Virus record (IMG/VR): IMGVR_UViG_3300045918_000046 | Location: 1 to 32,669 of that record | DNA length: 32,669 bases | Strand: one strand, 5' to 3' | From: a virus | Shown: piece by piece, positions 8,073-14,500 of the stretch | How positions within the stretch are numbered: position 1 is the stretch's first letter | Layout: the number at the start of each line of letters is the position of its first letter | The notes under the pieces: generated by a model | Databases searched by the model: none | Told to the model about the DNA's origin: nothing | What the model saw: the letters and a program-made list of their open reading frames with translations, nothing else | Program-made: the position numbers and the translations under genes

Positions 8073-11015
8073 TTAAGCCACACCTATATTAATTTTATTC
8101 AACATACTATGTTGATCTTGGTTTACATCCAATAATTTCTTAAATATAGTAGAATGTTCTTCAACTACCTTCATTTGTTTATTTAACAATTCTGTTACCT
8201 TTTTCAATTCGGATAACATTTGACTTTCTATCTTCTTAGATTCTATATCTCTAGTATTCGCTGTATTTTTACTATCTGTCGTAGTAGTATCATTACTGGC
8301 AGACGGGCTAGACATCATATTATTAACTTTAGAAGCAATAGATTTTGATTCTACTACAGGGTTAACCCCACCTAATACACCCGAAGAATTACTTGTTGTG
8401 GGTGTTGATCCTGTAACAGCATTGGATAATTTATCCCAAAGCCCAGTAGCCGATGCAGCAGCCATTTGTGTAATACTTGGCATACTGTCTGACACTTTTT
8501 TCATAGCTTCTGCCACTTTTACTAACTTTATAGGATCTAATGCCTCAAATTGTTTTAAACCATCGGTTACATTAGAGAAACCTCCCTTGCCCATTAATAA
8601 GCTAGCTAATGCACCTCCCATGCCAAACGGCAACATTGATGCTCCTAACGCTGTCATACCAATAGCTAACCCTGCAAGTTTTAATGGATTCACAACCGAT
8701 AAAGACAAAATACTAGATGCTAAAGATTTAATTACTGTGGATGCTGATATACCTATATCTACTATAACTTGTCCTATTCCTGTAAAAATAGAATTAAACA
8801 TTTTACCTAAAGGTTCTAGTGCAGGCCCTGCCATTTCTAATCCTTTTCCTAGCGATAGGAAGAATGCCGACGTTGCTACTGTTAACGCTAATATTACAGG
8901 AATGGCAGGTGTGAATGATGTTAAACCAGATGCAATACCCGATAATATTCCTCTAATACCACCTCCTGCCCCTGCACCAGCAGCACCTATACTTTCCGCT
9001 TCTTTAGCAATATTTCCTAACGCTCCTGCACCCGCCGATGCAGATTTTCCTGAGCTTACTGTTGAAGCAGCTACATCCCCCACAAGTGTCGGAGCTTTTT
9101 TACCTTTACTGAGCATACCTCCCATTATAACAGGCAATAATAACGTCGTAGGGTCTAATGATGAAATTAATCCAAGTAACCCATCTTTTACAGTTTTAAC
9201 AACATCGCTCTTACCAGAAAACGCATCATGTAAAGCCGTAAATGCTTTTGACATTTCTTCTGTTGCTTTTGTAACTGCAGATGCAAACAATGGTAGAGCC
9301 TCTATTACTAATTGCTGTTGTTGCAGTAACATGTTTTGTGAAGCAGACATTAAACCAGCGGCCATATCTGATCCTTCTTTACCTGCTTTTACACGATCAT
9401 CTATTACGTTACTTGCATCCTCTATGTTCTTAGTATATTGCATCGATGATTTATTTAAGTCGAGCAATACTGCATTTACTCCATCTGCCACACCTCCCGA
9501 TGCTATTGATATAGCGGTATTATTCATAGTTTGTTCGTGTATGGTCGCTGCGGCATCTTTTTGTATTTGAGCTCCTTTTATTGCAGACATTGTGCCATCT
9601 TTTACCGCTCTATATTGTGCATCCCATTTTGCTTGGATAGCAGGCGATAGTGCTGATGCGGCAGCCAAGTCAGTACTAATAACATGGCCATATTTCATCT
9701 TTTCTGTTAATGCTCGCATATCTGTTTCACTCATAGAATGCTGCATTTCTTGAAATTTCATCCTATCAGTTTCTGACATAGCATTTATTTGTTGTTGCAT
9801 AAAAAGATTATCGTTTGCCTTTTGTATTGATGCCTGTTTTGTTTTTGCATCTTCCCCTGTCAAACTTGATAGTAATTTTAGATTTTTAGCATATTCTTGT
9901 GTTTGTTCTGCTATCTCTTTAGGTGCAGCATTTAATTTACCGCTAGACCCTGCCATTATTGCCATTGTTTTAGCTGTTAAATCTGCTTGATCTTCCATAC
10001 TTAAACCCAATGCAAACATGCTATTTCTAAAACCTTCTCCTCCCGCTTTCATAGAAGCGGCCATCTTCTTACTACCTTCTGCTACCGTTAACCCAGAATT
10101 AGCAAAGATTTCTTTATTTGCTGACACAGCATGTGAGAACTGATCCATAGTCATACCACCATCAGAAGCAGCCGTAATCATTCCTAGCATACCTTCGGTA
10201 TAAACAGCACCAACATTGTTCATTGTTTTAAAACTATCAAGTAATTGATTAGTCTTTGTAACCATAATATTAATAGCGGTAATAGCTAATTCCGATAAAG
10301 CTTCAGTAGCTTTTCCTGTAGCTTCACTAAATTTTGTTATCACTACCCCTATTACACCTGTAACACCTTTCATATGAGATAATGATGTGCCTAAACTTGC
10401 GCCAGCTGAGGTAATACCTTGAACTGCGCCACTAGCAGCTTTAACACTAGCAACTAATACCTCTCCTCCTATAGAAACACCGCTACTACTGTCCATAAAA
10501 TGCTTGGTTAGAGATAACACTGTATTCCCTAAACCTTTTAATGTCCAGCCTAATCCATATACCATTAATGATGCATGTTGTGCTTTTTTGTGATTCTCTA
10601 ATTCATTTTCTGCAGTATTTATATTATTCTGAAGATCTCTTTTTTTTGAGGAATCAGTTTCGTCAGAATACGCTTTTTGTAATTTCTTTATATTATCAAT
10701 TTGATTTTCGCTTTCCCTACTGGCGGCATTAATTGCTTCTGACCATGTCCCAGTATGTAATGCTGCTGTTTTAAATTGAGCATTTAATTTCTTTAAATTT
10801 ATTTGAGCATCGTACTGCTGTAACAAGAGCTCTTTCTGTGCTAAAAAGGCGGATTTAGATAGCTTGTTATCTTTTAATTTTTCTATATTACTTTCATGAT
10901 TGAGCTTTGCTTGCTTTGCCATTTCTCCTGACAGGCGAGAATAAACAGCGTCAAAAGCTATTTGAACTTCTTTAATACTTTGTATAATTTCGTCACTAGA
11001 CAGTGTGTCAGCCAT
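8073..11015 (-). CDS. Tail tape measure protein
   Basis: A 980-aa protein starting at the ATG at 11015 (MADTLSSDEII), preceded by AGGG eight bases upstream; an in-frame ATG 12 codons earlier lacks such a site. Residues 1-160 are charged helix or coiled coil. The centre is Ala/Gly/Ser-rich with hydrophobic segments (VSIGGEVLVASVKAASGAVQ, VIGVVITKF, PAIPVILALTVATSAFFLSL, PLKLAGLAIGMTALGASMLP) and Met-rich helices. The C-terminus returns to coiled coil (SQMLSELKKVTELLNKQMKV). This is the profile of tape measure proteins, which set tail tube length and reach the host envelope. It is transcribed divergently from the gp26/gp51-like gene, as if structural protein and assembly factor share one control point. 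Longer than T4 gp29 (590 aa). Confidence 0.82.
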   Translation of the reverse strand: MADTLSSDEIIQSIKEVQIAFDAVYSRLSGEMAKQAKLNHESNIEKLKDNKLSKSAFLAQKELLLQQYDAQINLKKLNAQFKTAALHTGTWSEAINAASRESENQIDNIKKLQKAYSDETDSSKKRDLQNNINTAENELENHKKAQHASLMVYGLGWTLKGLGNTVLSLTKHFMDSSSGVSIGGEVLVASVKAASGAVQGITSAGASLGTSLSHMKGVTGVIGVVITKFSEATGKATEALSELAITAINIMVTKTNQLLDSFKTMNNVGAVYTEGMLGMITAASDGGMTMDQFSHAVSANKEIFANSGLTVAEGSKKMAASMKAGGEGFRNSMFALGLSMEDQADLTAKTMAIMAGSSGKLNAAPKEIAEQTQEYAKNLKLLSSLTGEDAKTKQASIQKANDNLFMQQQINAMSETDRMKFQEMQHSMSETDMRALTEKMKYGHVISTDLAAASALSPAIQAKWDAQYRAVKDGTMSAIKGAQIQKDAAATIHEQTMNNTAISIASGGVADGVNAVLLDLNKSSMQYTKNIEDASNVIDDRVKAGKEGSDMAAGLMSASQNMLLQQQQLVIEALPLFASAVTKATEEMSKAFTALHDAFSGKSDVVKTVKDGLLGLISSLDPTTLLLPVIMGGMLSKGKKAPTLVGDVAASTVSSGKSASAGAGALGNIAKEAESIGAAGAGAGGGIRGILSGIASGLTSFTPAIPVILALTVATSAFFLSLGKGLEMAGPALEPLGKMFNSIFTGIGQVIVDIGISASTVIKSLASSILSLSVVNPLKLAGLAIGMTALGASMLPFGMGGALASLLMGKGGFSNVTDGLKQFEALDPIKLVKVAEAMKKVSDSMPSITQMAAASATGLWDKLSNAVTGSTPTTSNSSGVLGGVNPVVESKSIASKVNNMMSSPSASNDTTTTDSKNTANTRDIESKKIESQMLSELKKVTELLNKQMKVVEEHSTIFKKLLDVNQDQHSMLNKINIGVA

Positions 11016-11040
11016 TTTATAATACCCTATGTTTATGCGG

Positions 11041-11048
11041 TATAAATA
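11041..11048 (+). promoter_or_regulatory. Late promoter TATAAATA (rightward)
   Basis: A perfect T4-type late box TATAAATA, 36 bases before the ATG of the gp26/gp51-like gene. It sits in a small inverted repeat (GCGGTATA ... ATATGCCGC). It faces, and slightly overlaps in transcript terms, the leftward late promoter at 11067-11074. Confidence 0.8.
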
Positions 11049-11066
11049 CAATATGCCGCATTACTT

Positions 11067-11074
11067 TATTTATA
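11067..11074 (-). promoter_or_regulatory. Late promoter TATAAATA (leftward)
   Basis: The minus strand reads a perfect TATAAATA, 52 bases upstream of the tape measure ATG. It lies downstream of the rightward box at 11041-11048, so the two promoters cross and their transcripts have complementary 5' ends. Confidence 0.8.
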
Positions 11075-11083
11075 GGAAAAAAT

Positions 11084-11932
11084 ATGTCAGAAATAGCATT
11101 TAATCCACTAACACGTCATTTTCGTCAACCAGCATTATATATAGAACTTACAAGTAAAGGTAAGTTTTGGAAAGAAGGTTCACTTATACCAACCGAAACC
11201 GACAAATATCCAATTCTACCTATGACCGCTAAAGACGAGATTATTCTTAGGACACCCGATGCATTAATTAATGGCACAAGTGTAGTACAGGTTATTCAGT
11301 CGTGCTGTCCTAATATCAAAAATGCATGGGATATGCCAAGCGTAGATGTCGATACTACACTTATTGCTATACGTTTAGCAAGTTACGGCGAAGGAATGAC
11401 GGTAACAGCAAAATGTCCTAAATGCAATGAAGAACACGATTATGATATTGATTTAATGAAAGTACTTGCATCTGTTAAAATGCCCGATTATAGTCAAACT
11501 ATTACTACTAATGACGGACTAATTATTACATTCAAACCATTGTCGTATGCACAAGTAAGTAAATCAGGCAATATACAGTTTGAAGAAGAAAAGTTAATAC
11601 AAGCATTATCTAATCCGGATTTAGACGAAACTATACGAACAGTTGAATACGAAAAACATGTAGCTAAAATGATACAGATGAATAACGATAATGTAACTAA
11701 TTGCACGTTTAGCATTACTGCTGACGGAATCGAGGTAACCGACCCTGCATTTATCGCTGAGTATTACCAAAATGCCGAATCTACAGTACTAAGGAAAATA
11801 CAAGAAAAGATTAAAGAATTTGCAGACATAGTAAGTATTAAGCCAGTAGCTACTTTATGTACTGCATGTGATACAGAGTTTAATCTTAATGTAGAGTTTG
11901 ATTATTCTCATTTTTTCGCCAAAGGCTTCTAA
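11084..11932 (+). CDS. Baseplate hub / tail assembly protein, gp26/gp51-like
   Basis: A 282-aa protein from the ATG at 11084 (MSEIAFNPLTRHFRQPALYI), with AGGA seven bases before it; an upstream in-frame ATG (11003) lies before the late promoter and is rejected. Motifs include LPMTAKDEIILRTPDALING, VIQSCCPNIKNAWDMP and DTTLIAIRLASYGEGM, typical of the T4 baseplate hub-assembly family. Two Cys pairs, CPKCNEEH (about residue 108) and CTACDTEF (about 265), look like a zinc-binding site. The frame ends just after a T TTT TTC heptamer and a second conserved-looking domain follows in the -1 frame. In phages with tape measures, such arrangements make two chaperone forms (lambda gpG/gpGT), and the divergent neighbour here is the tape measure gene. 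Confidence 0.85.
   Translation: MSEIAFNPLTRHFRQPALYIELTSKGKFWKEGSLIPTETDKYPILPMTAKDEIILRTPDALINGTSVVQVIQSCCPNIKNAWDMPSVDVDTTLIAIRLASYGEGMTVTAKCPKCNEEHDYDIDLMKVLASVKMPDYSQTITTNDGLIITFKPLSYAQVSKSGNIQFEEEKLIQALSNPDLDETIRTVEYEKHVAKMIQMNNDNVTNCTFSITADGIEVTDPAFIAEYYQNAESTVLRKIQEKIKEFADIVSIKPVATLCTACDTEFNLNVEFDYSHFFAKGF
11911..11917 (+). promoter_or_regulatory. Predicted -1 ribosomal frameshift site (T TTT TTC)
   Basis: In the zero frame the codons are CAT TTT TTC GCC, giving a canonical X XXY YYZ heptamer T-TTT-TTC, 12 bases before the zero-frame stop (11930-11932). The -1 frame is open from 11902, after a TGA at 11899-11901, to 12147, so the overlap is only about 30 bases and contains this heptamer. 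Downstream pairing is weak: GCC/GGC at 11918-11926 and TAACG/CGTTA around 11939-11963. Confidence 0.72.
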
Positions 11933-12147
11933 CTCTCACTAACGACGAAATTATCTCCGCGTTAAATCGGTACGAGAAAGATATAAAAGCCATAAAAGAT
12001 GAGATACTTAGATTGTGTTGGGCAATGAGAGGAGCAGTTACATATGATGATGGTATGTTACTTAGTACTCAAGAACGTGAACTAATAGGTAAGATTATAG
12101 AAGATAATATGAAAATCACGCAAAAGAGTGGTTTACCATATTTTTAA
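11911..12147 (+). CDS. -1 frame extension of hub/chaperone protein (gpGT-like C-terminal domain)
   Basis: After a -1 shift the frame reads FFRQRLLTLTNDEIISALNR and continues as a helical domain with WAMRGAVTYDDGMLLSTQER and ending KITQKSGLPYF. The pattern MRGxxTYxxxxxLSxxERxxIxxII...KxGLPxF is one I associate with tail-assembly or hub chaperones of T4-like phages. No ATG, GTG or TTG occurs in this frame before the conserved part begins; the first is inside it, near ILRLCW. A separate start is therefore unlikely. Shifted product length would be about 354 aa against 282 aa unshifted. Nearby tape measure gene and lambda/P2/Mu precedents support a tail chaperone pair. An assembly error deleting or inserting one base is the main alternative. 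Confidence 0.72.
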   Translation, partial: FFRQRLLTLTNDEIISALNRYEKDIKAIKDEILRLCWAMRGAVTYDDGMLLSTQERELIGKIIEDNMKITQKSGLPYF

Positions 12148-12165
12148 TCCATTTAGAGCAGAAAA

Positions 12166-12188
12166 CCCTGTGATCTTTAGACGCAGGG
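12166..12188 (+). ncRNA. Omega-RNA-like terminal hairpin 1
   Basis: CCCTGTG (12166-12172) pairs with CGCAGGG (12182-12188) around ATCTTTAGA, followed by ATGAATGCG. The stem with a TCTTTAGA loop and GGGATGAATGC tail resembles the 3' ends of IS200/IS605-type elements, where the omega-RNA scaffold of TnpB ends and the guide begins. It lies 18 bases past the hub/chaperone stop and would be on the same transcript. Similarity is from memory of the pattern; no search was possible. Confidence 0.4.
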
Positions 12189-12399
12189 ATGAATGCGAAT
12201 TTTAATTGAACAATAATTTTACTTACTCTTTTATGAATCATAAATTCATATAGCAATCCGTCTACGGATTAGTATTATTTCGTGGCCATACTTGGGCGAT
12301 CGATAGCACAACTAATGACAAAAGCGACACAGCACCTAATTAAATTATACAATACATCAATTACTTGATGAGCAATACCAGTTTTGTAACAAATATCAC

Positions 12400-12545
12400 A
12401 CGCAACCGGTGATATAGGAATAAAATACCACCGGCCTTACAGAAAATGACTGTTAAAATCGAGAGATCTGGTATATGTTTGCCAGTTAGACATGGGAGTA
12501 GGCAAGCCGCACGTGATCTTTACAGTCGTGCGATAGTTGACAAGT
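12400..12545 (+). pseudogene. Possible decayed tnpB fragment
   Basis: One frame reads ATGDIGIKYHRPYRK then a stop (from about 12401); an overlapping frame continues KMTVKIERSGICLPV. TnpB proteins carry a motif of the form IGxIKIxxHRPL...KxVTIxRxxGxW, so the two pieces together look like a frameshifted remnant. Stops occur in every frame and no zinc ribbon or RuvC motif is seen, so if real it is a short relic. The match is brief and could be chance. Its support comes mainly from the omega-RNA-like hairpins on either side. Confidence 0.28.
12508..12532 (+). ncRNA. Omega-RNA-like terminal hairpin 2
   Basis: CGCACG (12508-12513) pairs perfectly with CGTGCG (12527-12532). The loop starts TGATCTTTA, as in hairpin 1 at 12166, and the tail is ATAGTTGACA. 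AAGCC before the stem and TAGTTGAC after it match the right ends of many IS605-family elements. The next bases (AAGTTAACAACC) would be guide if this is a working omega-RNA. No intact TnpB or IscB gene is in the window. Confidence 0.4.
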
Positions 12546-12565
12546 TAACAACCATGTAATATTAA

Positions 12566-12598
12566 AACCTGTAAATTAATTTTTATGGGTTCTTTTTT
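12566..12598 (+). terminator. Rho-independent terminator after hub/chaperone transcript
   Basis: AACCTGTAAA (12566-12575) pairs with TTTATGGGTT (12582-12591), ten pairs including two G:T, with a six-base loop, followed by C and six T (12593-12598). The G:T pairs exist only on the plus strand, so it terminates rightward transcription from the gp26/gp51-like gene through the omega-RNA-like region. Confidence 0.75.
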
Positions 12599-13191
12599 GA
12601 TATTTGCAATTTAGAAAACCAAGATAAGGTATGCCAAAATACATTTAATTTCTAATACTTCTTTGTTGAGCTTACGCTCAACAGCAATTTCATTCCGCTT
12701 TCGCTTACACTCAGCTACATTTATTGCTTATTTTTCTTTCTTATTATATTTTAAATACTTTATTAATATATGTTATATTTTGTTTTGCTTTTGCTTTGCT
12801 TTTGCCTGTTGTTGACGACTCTCTGTGGAGAATTGCTCATAATTTGCCCATTTAGAGCAAATTATGATTGGGTTACCTCTCTCTGTAGGAGTCATCACCA
12901 TACTCAACTAAAAGAGATTATAAGGACGACTTCCTTACACGGAGGTGGTTGACCGGTACCCCCGAATTACTCTAGACTTGTCATATCAACGGTTGCTAAT
13001 AACCCCTAGTTGGCGAAGTTATATCACATGTGGTTGCTTTTTCTCAGTGCCACAATCGTTTGGTTTTTTACGTTAAAACCTGTCGTGTTCCACCTAAGAA
13101 TCCGACGGCACAGCCTAACTGTACAGCCTCAATAGGAGATAGCCAACGCTACCCACACCTGGGAACTTTTTCTAACTAAGCTAATGTTCAG

Positions 13192-13199
13192 GATAAATA
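13192..13199 (+). promoter_or_regulatory. Late promoter-like GATAAATA inside noncoding block
   Basis: GATAAATA identical to the box in front of gp6. The predicted start (about 13206) coincides with the first base of a perfect hairpin (13207-13229), and a terminator follows, so it could make a small RNA of about 60 nt. Confidence 0.45.
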
Positions 13200-13206
13200 C
13201 TTGTAG

Positions 13207-13268
13207 CTGACATTGTCTGTTAATGTTAGAGCTGTTGGATACTGATTATATCGCGAACAGCATTTTTT
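13207..13268 (+). ncRNA. Two-hairpin small RNA candidate with terminator
   Basis: CTGACATT (13207-13214) pairs with AATGTTAG (13222-13229), eight pairs with one G:T present only on the plus strand. Directly after, GCTGTT (13231-13236) pairs with AACAGC (13256-13261), with an inner GATA/TATC stem, followed by A and six T (13263-13268): a good rho-independent terminator. It may be a separate small RNA from the box at 13192 or the 3' end of the larger RNA. Confidence 0.5.
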
Positions 13269-13276
13269 ATGACTTG

Positions 13277-13360
13277 GAGATGGTCTCAAGGGTAAAACTT
13301 AGAAATGTTGTAAAGAGTTGGTCTCAATGATTATTAGTATGATGCTTAGAGTTGGTCTCT
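13277..13360. repeat. Three palindromic GAGTTGGTCTC repeats
   Basis: GAGATGGTCTC (about 13277), AGAGTTGGTCTC (about 13314) and AGAGTTGGTCTCT (about 13348) are near copies, with GGTCTC starting at 13282, 13320 and 13354 (spacing 38 and 34). Each folds as GAG/CTC with a loop of 3-5 bases containing TGG. They lie between a plus-strand terminator and the minus-strand box at 13375. Too short for CRISPR; a protein or RNA binding array is possible. Confidence 0.6.
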
Positions 13361-13374
13361 GTTGTATGTGTAAC

Positions 13375-13382
13375 TATTTATA
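13375..13382 (-). promoter_or_regulatory. Late promoter-like TATAAATA reading into repeats
   Basis: A perfect TATAAATA on the minus strand, directly after the stop of the nuclease gene (13383). It would transcribe leftward through the three GAGACCAACTC repeats and antisense to the terminator at 13268. It might be chance in AT-rich DNA, but the match is to the strongest form of the box. Confidence 0.4.
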
Positions 13383-13898
13383 CTACTGCGAATCTAAAAC
13401 GAAGAACATATCGTCCGTTTGGTTAAGAAAGTCTTTAAATCTATATCCAAACATTCCGTTATATAATAATATAGGTTGTAGATGTGGTACATTATTACTT
13501 ACGAAACATATTATATCTGTACCGTTGTATTTAATTATTAACAATACAGCTAACTTTGCATTTTTTGCGTCTTGTGTTGCTTGAGAAATCCATTCATCCC
13601 ATTGTGTTACTTTACCTTTAACTATACTTGCAAACGAAGGGCCTGATTTATATGCCTTACATTCTACGGAAAATTTAAAATTTTTAGGACATAATAAATC
13701 TCCAAAATTGGCATGATCTGTATCATGCGTTTCTATACGCTTTTGATTTGTGGCTCCCCAATACGATCCGGAATCCGGATTACGTCGAAACGATTTTTCT
13801 ATTCTGGTAACTGTTTTAAACCGTTCAGATAGAGTTAAGCTTACTGCTCTTTCAAAGGAATTCCCCTTATTTTTTCCGTTGACTTTTGTAGAAGTCAT
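13383..13898 (-). CDS. PD-(D/E)XK nuclease, possible Holliday-junction resolvase
   Basis: A 171-aa protein with resolvase-like motif order: KNKGNSFERAVSLTL (residues 9-23, Glu16), FRRNPDSGSYWG (37-48), NFGDLLCP (64-71, Asp67) and FSVECKAYKS (76-85, Glu79-Cys-Lys81). These fit motifs of PD-(D/E)XK enzymes of the Hjc/resolvase type that cut branched DNA. Its start overlaps the stop of the upstream 93-aa gene (ATGA), and it ends the operon containing gp46-gp47 recombination genes. T4 uses endonuclease VII (gp49) for junction resolution before packaging; no gp49 homologue is visible here, so this may replace it. A restriction-like nuclease is the alternative. Confidence 0.7.
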   Translation of the reverse strand: MTSTKVNGKNKGNSFERAVSLTLSERFKTVTRIEKSFRRNPDSGSYWGATNQKRIETHDTDHANFGDLLCPKNFKFSVECKAYKSGPSFASIVKGKVTQWDEWISQATQDAKNAKLAVLLIIKYNGTDIICFVSNNVPHLQPILLYNGMFGYRFKDFLNQTDDMFFVLDSQ

Positions 13899-14176
13899 TT
13901 CTTAATATTAACTCTATTAGAATAAGGAGCATTTATTTTGGTAGTAAGTGTACGAACTTTACCAGATAACTTTATTTGCCACTTACCGAAAGATAATATA
14001 GCATCGGCAATACGATCAATAAACTTAACCGACTTACACTCTGATTTATCTTCGATATTATTTAATTTTAACCAAATATCTTTGGTAGCTTTAACATTGC
14101 CTTGCTGTAGTTCTGTTGTTAACTGTGCTTTATTAGCTTCCAGTTGAACTTCATACGCAGATAGTTGTTTTGACAT
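13895..14176 (-). CDS. Small protein of unknown function
   Basis: A 93-aa protein that I do not recognise. The N-terminal half is an amphipathic, Gln/Glu-rich helix (SAYEVQLEANKAQLTTEL); the C-terminal half is basic (WQIKLSGKVRTLTTKIN ... NRVNIKK), suggesting nucleic-acid contact or a small chaperone-like fold. The ATG is preceded by AAGG seven bases upstream, and the gene overlaps the nuclease start by four bases, so the two are translationally coupled and probably act together. The frame is conserved-looking and lies in a continuous minus-strand operon. Confidence 0.7.
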   Translation of the reverse strand: MSKQLSAYEVQLEANKAQLTTELQQGNVKATKDIWLKLNNIEDKSECKSVKFIDRIADAILSFGKWQIKLSGKVRTLTTKINAPYSNRVNIKK

Positions 14177-14193
14177 AGTAAACCTTAATTTAT

Positions 14194-14229
14194 AATAAGA
14201 TATAACGGCGTGAGCCGTTATATCTTATT
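14194..14229 (-). terminator. Perfect 16-bp inverted repeat at end of basic protein gene
   Basis: AATAAGATATAACGGC (14194-14209) and its exact complement (14214-14229) enclose GTGA; the loop reads TCAC on the minus strand. The stop codon of the 67-aa gene lies in one arm. T-rich sequence follows on the plus side (TTTTG) but not clearly on the minus side. It may be a two-way terminator, or an mRNA 3'-end stabiliser between this gene and the next. Confidence 0.65.
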
Positions 14230-14428
14230 TTGTGGCTTTTGCTTCTTTAGCTGAATTTTTAGCTTCTTGAATTTCAGCACGACGAGATTTGGTTAATTTA
14301 CCAATTTCCCCAAGTGCCTTTCTAGCTCTGGCACCAGCGGCTGCTACGCCTTTTACTGTAAACTTTTCATGTTCTGCTTTATATTGCTCTACAGCATCGA
14401 GTATATCTTGATGTGTTGTTGTATTCAT
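14225..14428 (-). CDS. Small basic Lys/Ala-rich protein
   Basis: A 67-aa protein, MNTTTHQDILDAVEQYKAEH, then FTVKGVAAAGARARKALGEI and GKLTKSRRAEIQEAKNS, ending in KEAKATK. The C-terminal two thirds are Lys/Arg/Ala-rich like a histone H1 tail; similar small proteins (xGVxAAGxRARKALxE) occur in T4-like phages. It probably binds DNA or RNA. The ATG is preceded by AAAGGACAATAAAT. The gene follows the late box at 14593 and the 20-codon ORF, and ends in a strong hairpin. Abundant late expression is plausible but not shown. Confidence 0.72.
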   Translation of the reverse strand: MNTTTHQDILDAVEQYKAEHEKFTVKGVAAAGARARKALGEIGKLTKSRRAEIQEAKNSAKEAKATK

Positions 14429-14500
14429 ATTTATTGTCCTTTTAAAAATCTTTACTTGTTTGTAACATTAGTTATCCGTAGATTGCGGAAGGGTAAAACT

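Larger units (their letters stand above)
12599..13268 (+). ncRNA. Gene-free, hairpin-rich block: candidate large structured RNA
   Basis: About 670 bases lie between two plus-strand terminators without a credible gene. The only ORF over 60 codons (12770-12952) starts in a T-rich tract and has no ribosome binding site or recognisable motif. Stems include GTTGAGC/GCTCAAC (12665-12682), TCATAATTTGC/GCAAATTATGA (about 12838-12868) enclosed by GACTC/GAGTC (12817-12893), CTTCC/GGAGG (about 12930-12945), CAACGGTT...AACC(ccta)GTTG (about 12988-13015), GGTTTT/AAAACC (about 13063-13080), CTGTCG/CGACGG, CCCA/TGGG, and the terminal hairpins. Several stems gain G:T pairs on the plus strand, but two gain them on the minus strand and one has a GTAA tetraloop there, so the strand is not settled. 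Size and phage context recall the large ornate phage RNAs GOLLD and ROOL; identity is unproven. Confidence 0.45.

Noticed and set aside
8398-9570. A 390-codon open frame antisense to the tape measure gene
   Set aside because: The protein is a Pro/Ala/Asn-rich mirror of the Ala/Gly-rich tape measure gene, has no ribosome binding site and no recognisable motif; the opposite strand gives a coherent protein.
11003-11083. Upstream start extending the gp26/gp51-like protein by 27 residues
   Set aside because: It lies before the late promoter at 11041 and overlaps the tape measure start; the ATG at 11084 has a proper ribosome binding site.
12770-12952. A 60-codon frame in the noncoding block
   Set aside because: Starts in a T-rich tract, encodes a Leu/Cys-rich string from repeated TTTTGC, has no ribosome binding site, and overlaps strong stems.
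13277-13360. CRISPR array
   Set aside because: Repeats are only 11-13 bases, just three copies, and intervals differ; no cas gene is present.
12150-13380. tRNA genes or a group I intron
   Set aside because: No T-loop (GTTCRA), cloverleaf or CCA end was found, and no recognisable intron core with flanking exons of a split gene.
13318-13584. An 88-codon plus-strand frame overlapping the repeats and the nuclease gene
   Set aside because: Mostly antisense to the better supported PD-(D/E)XK nuclease and without motifs.
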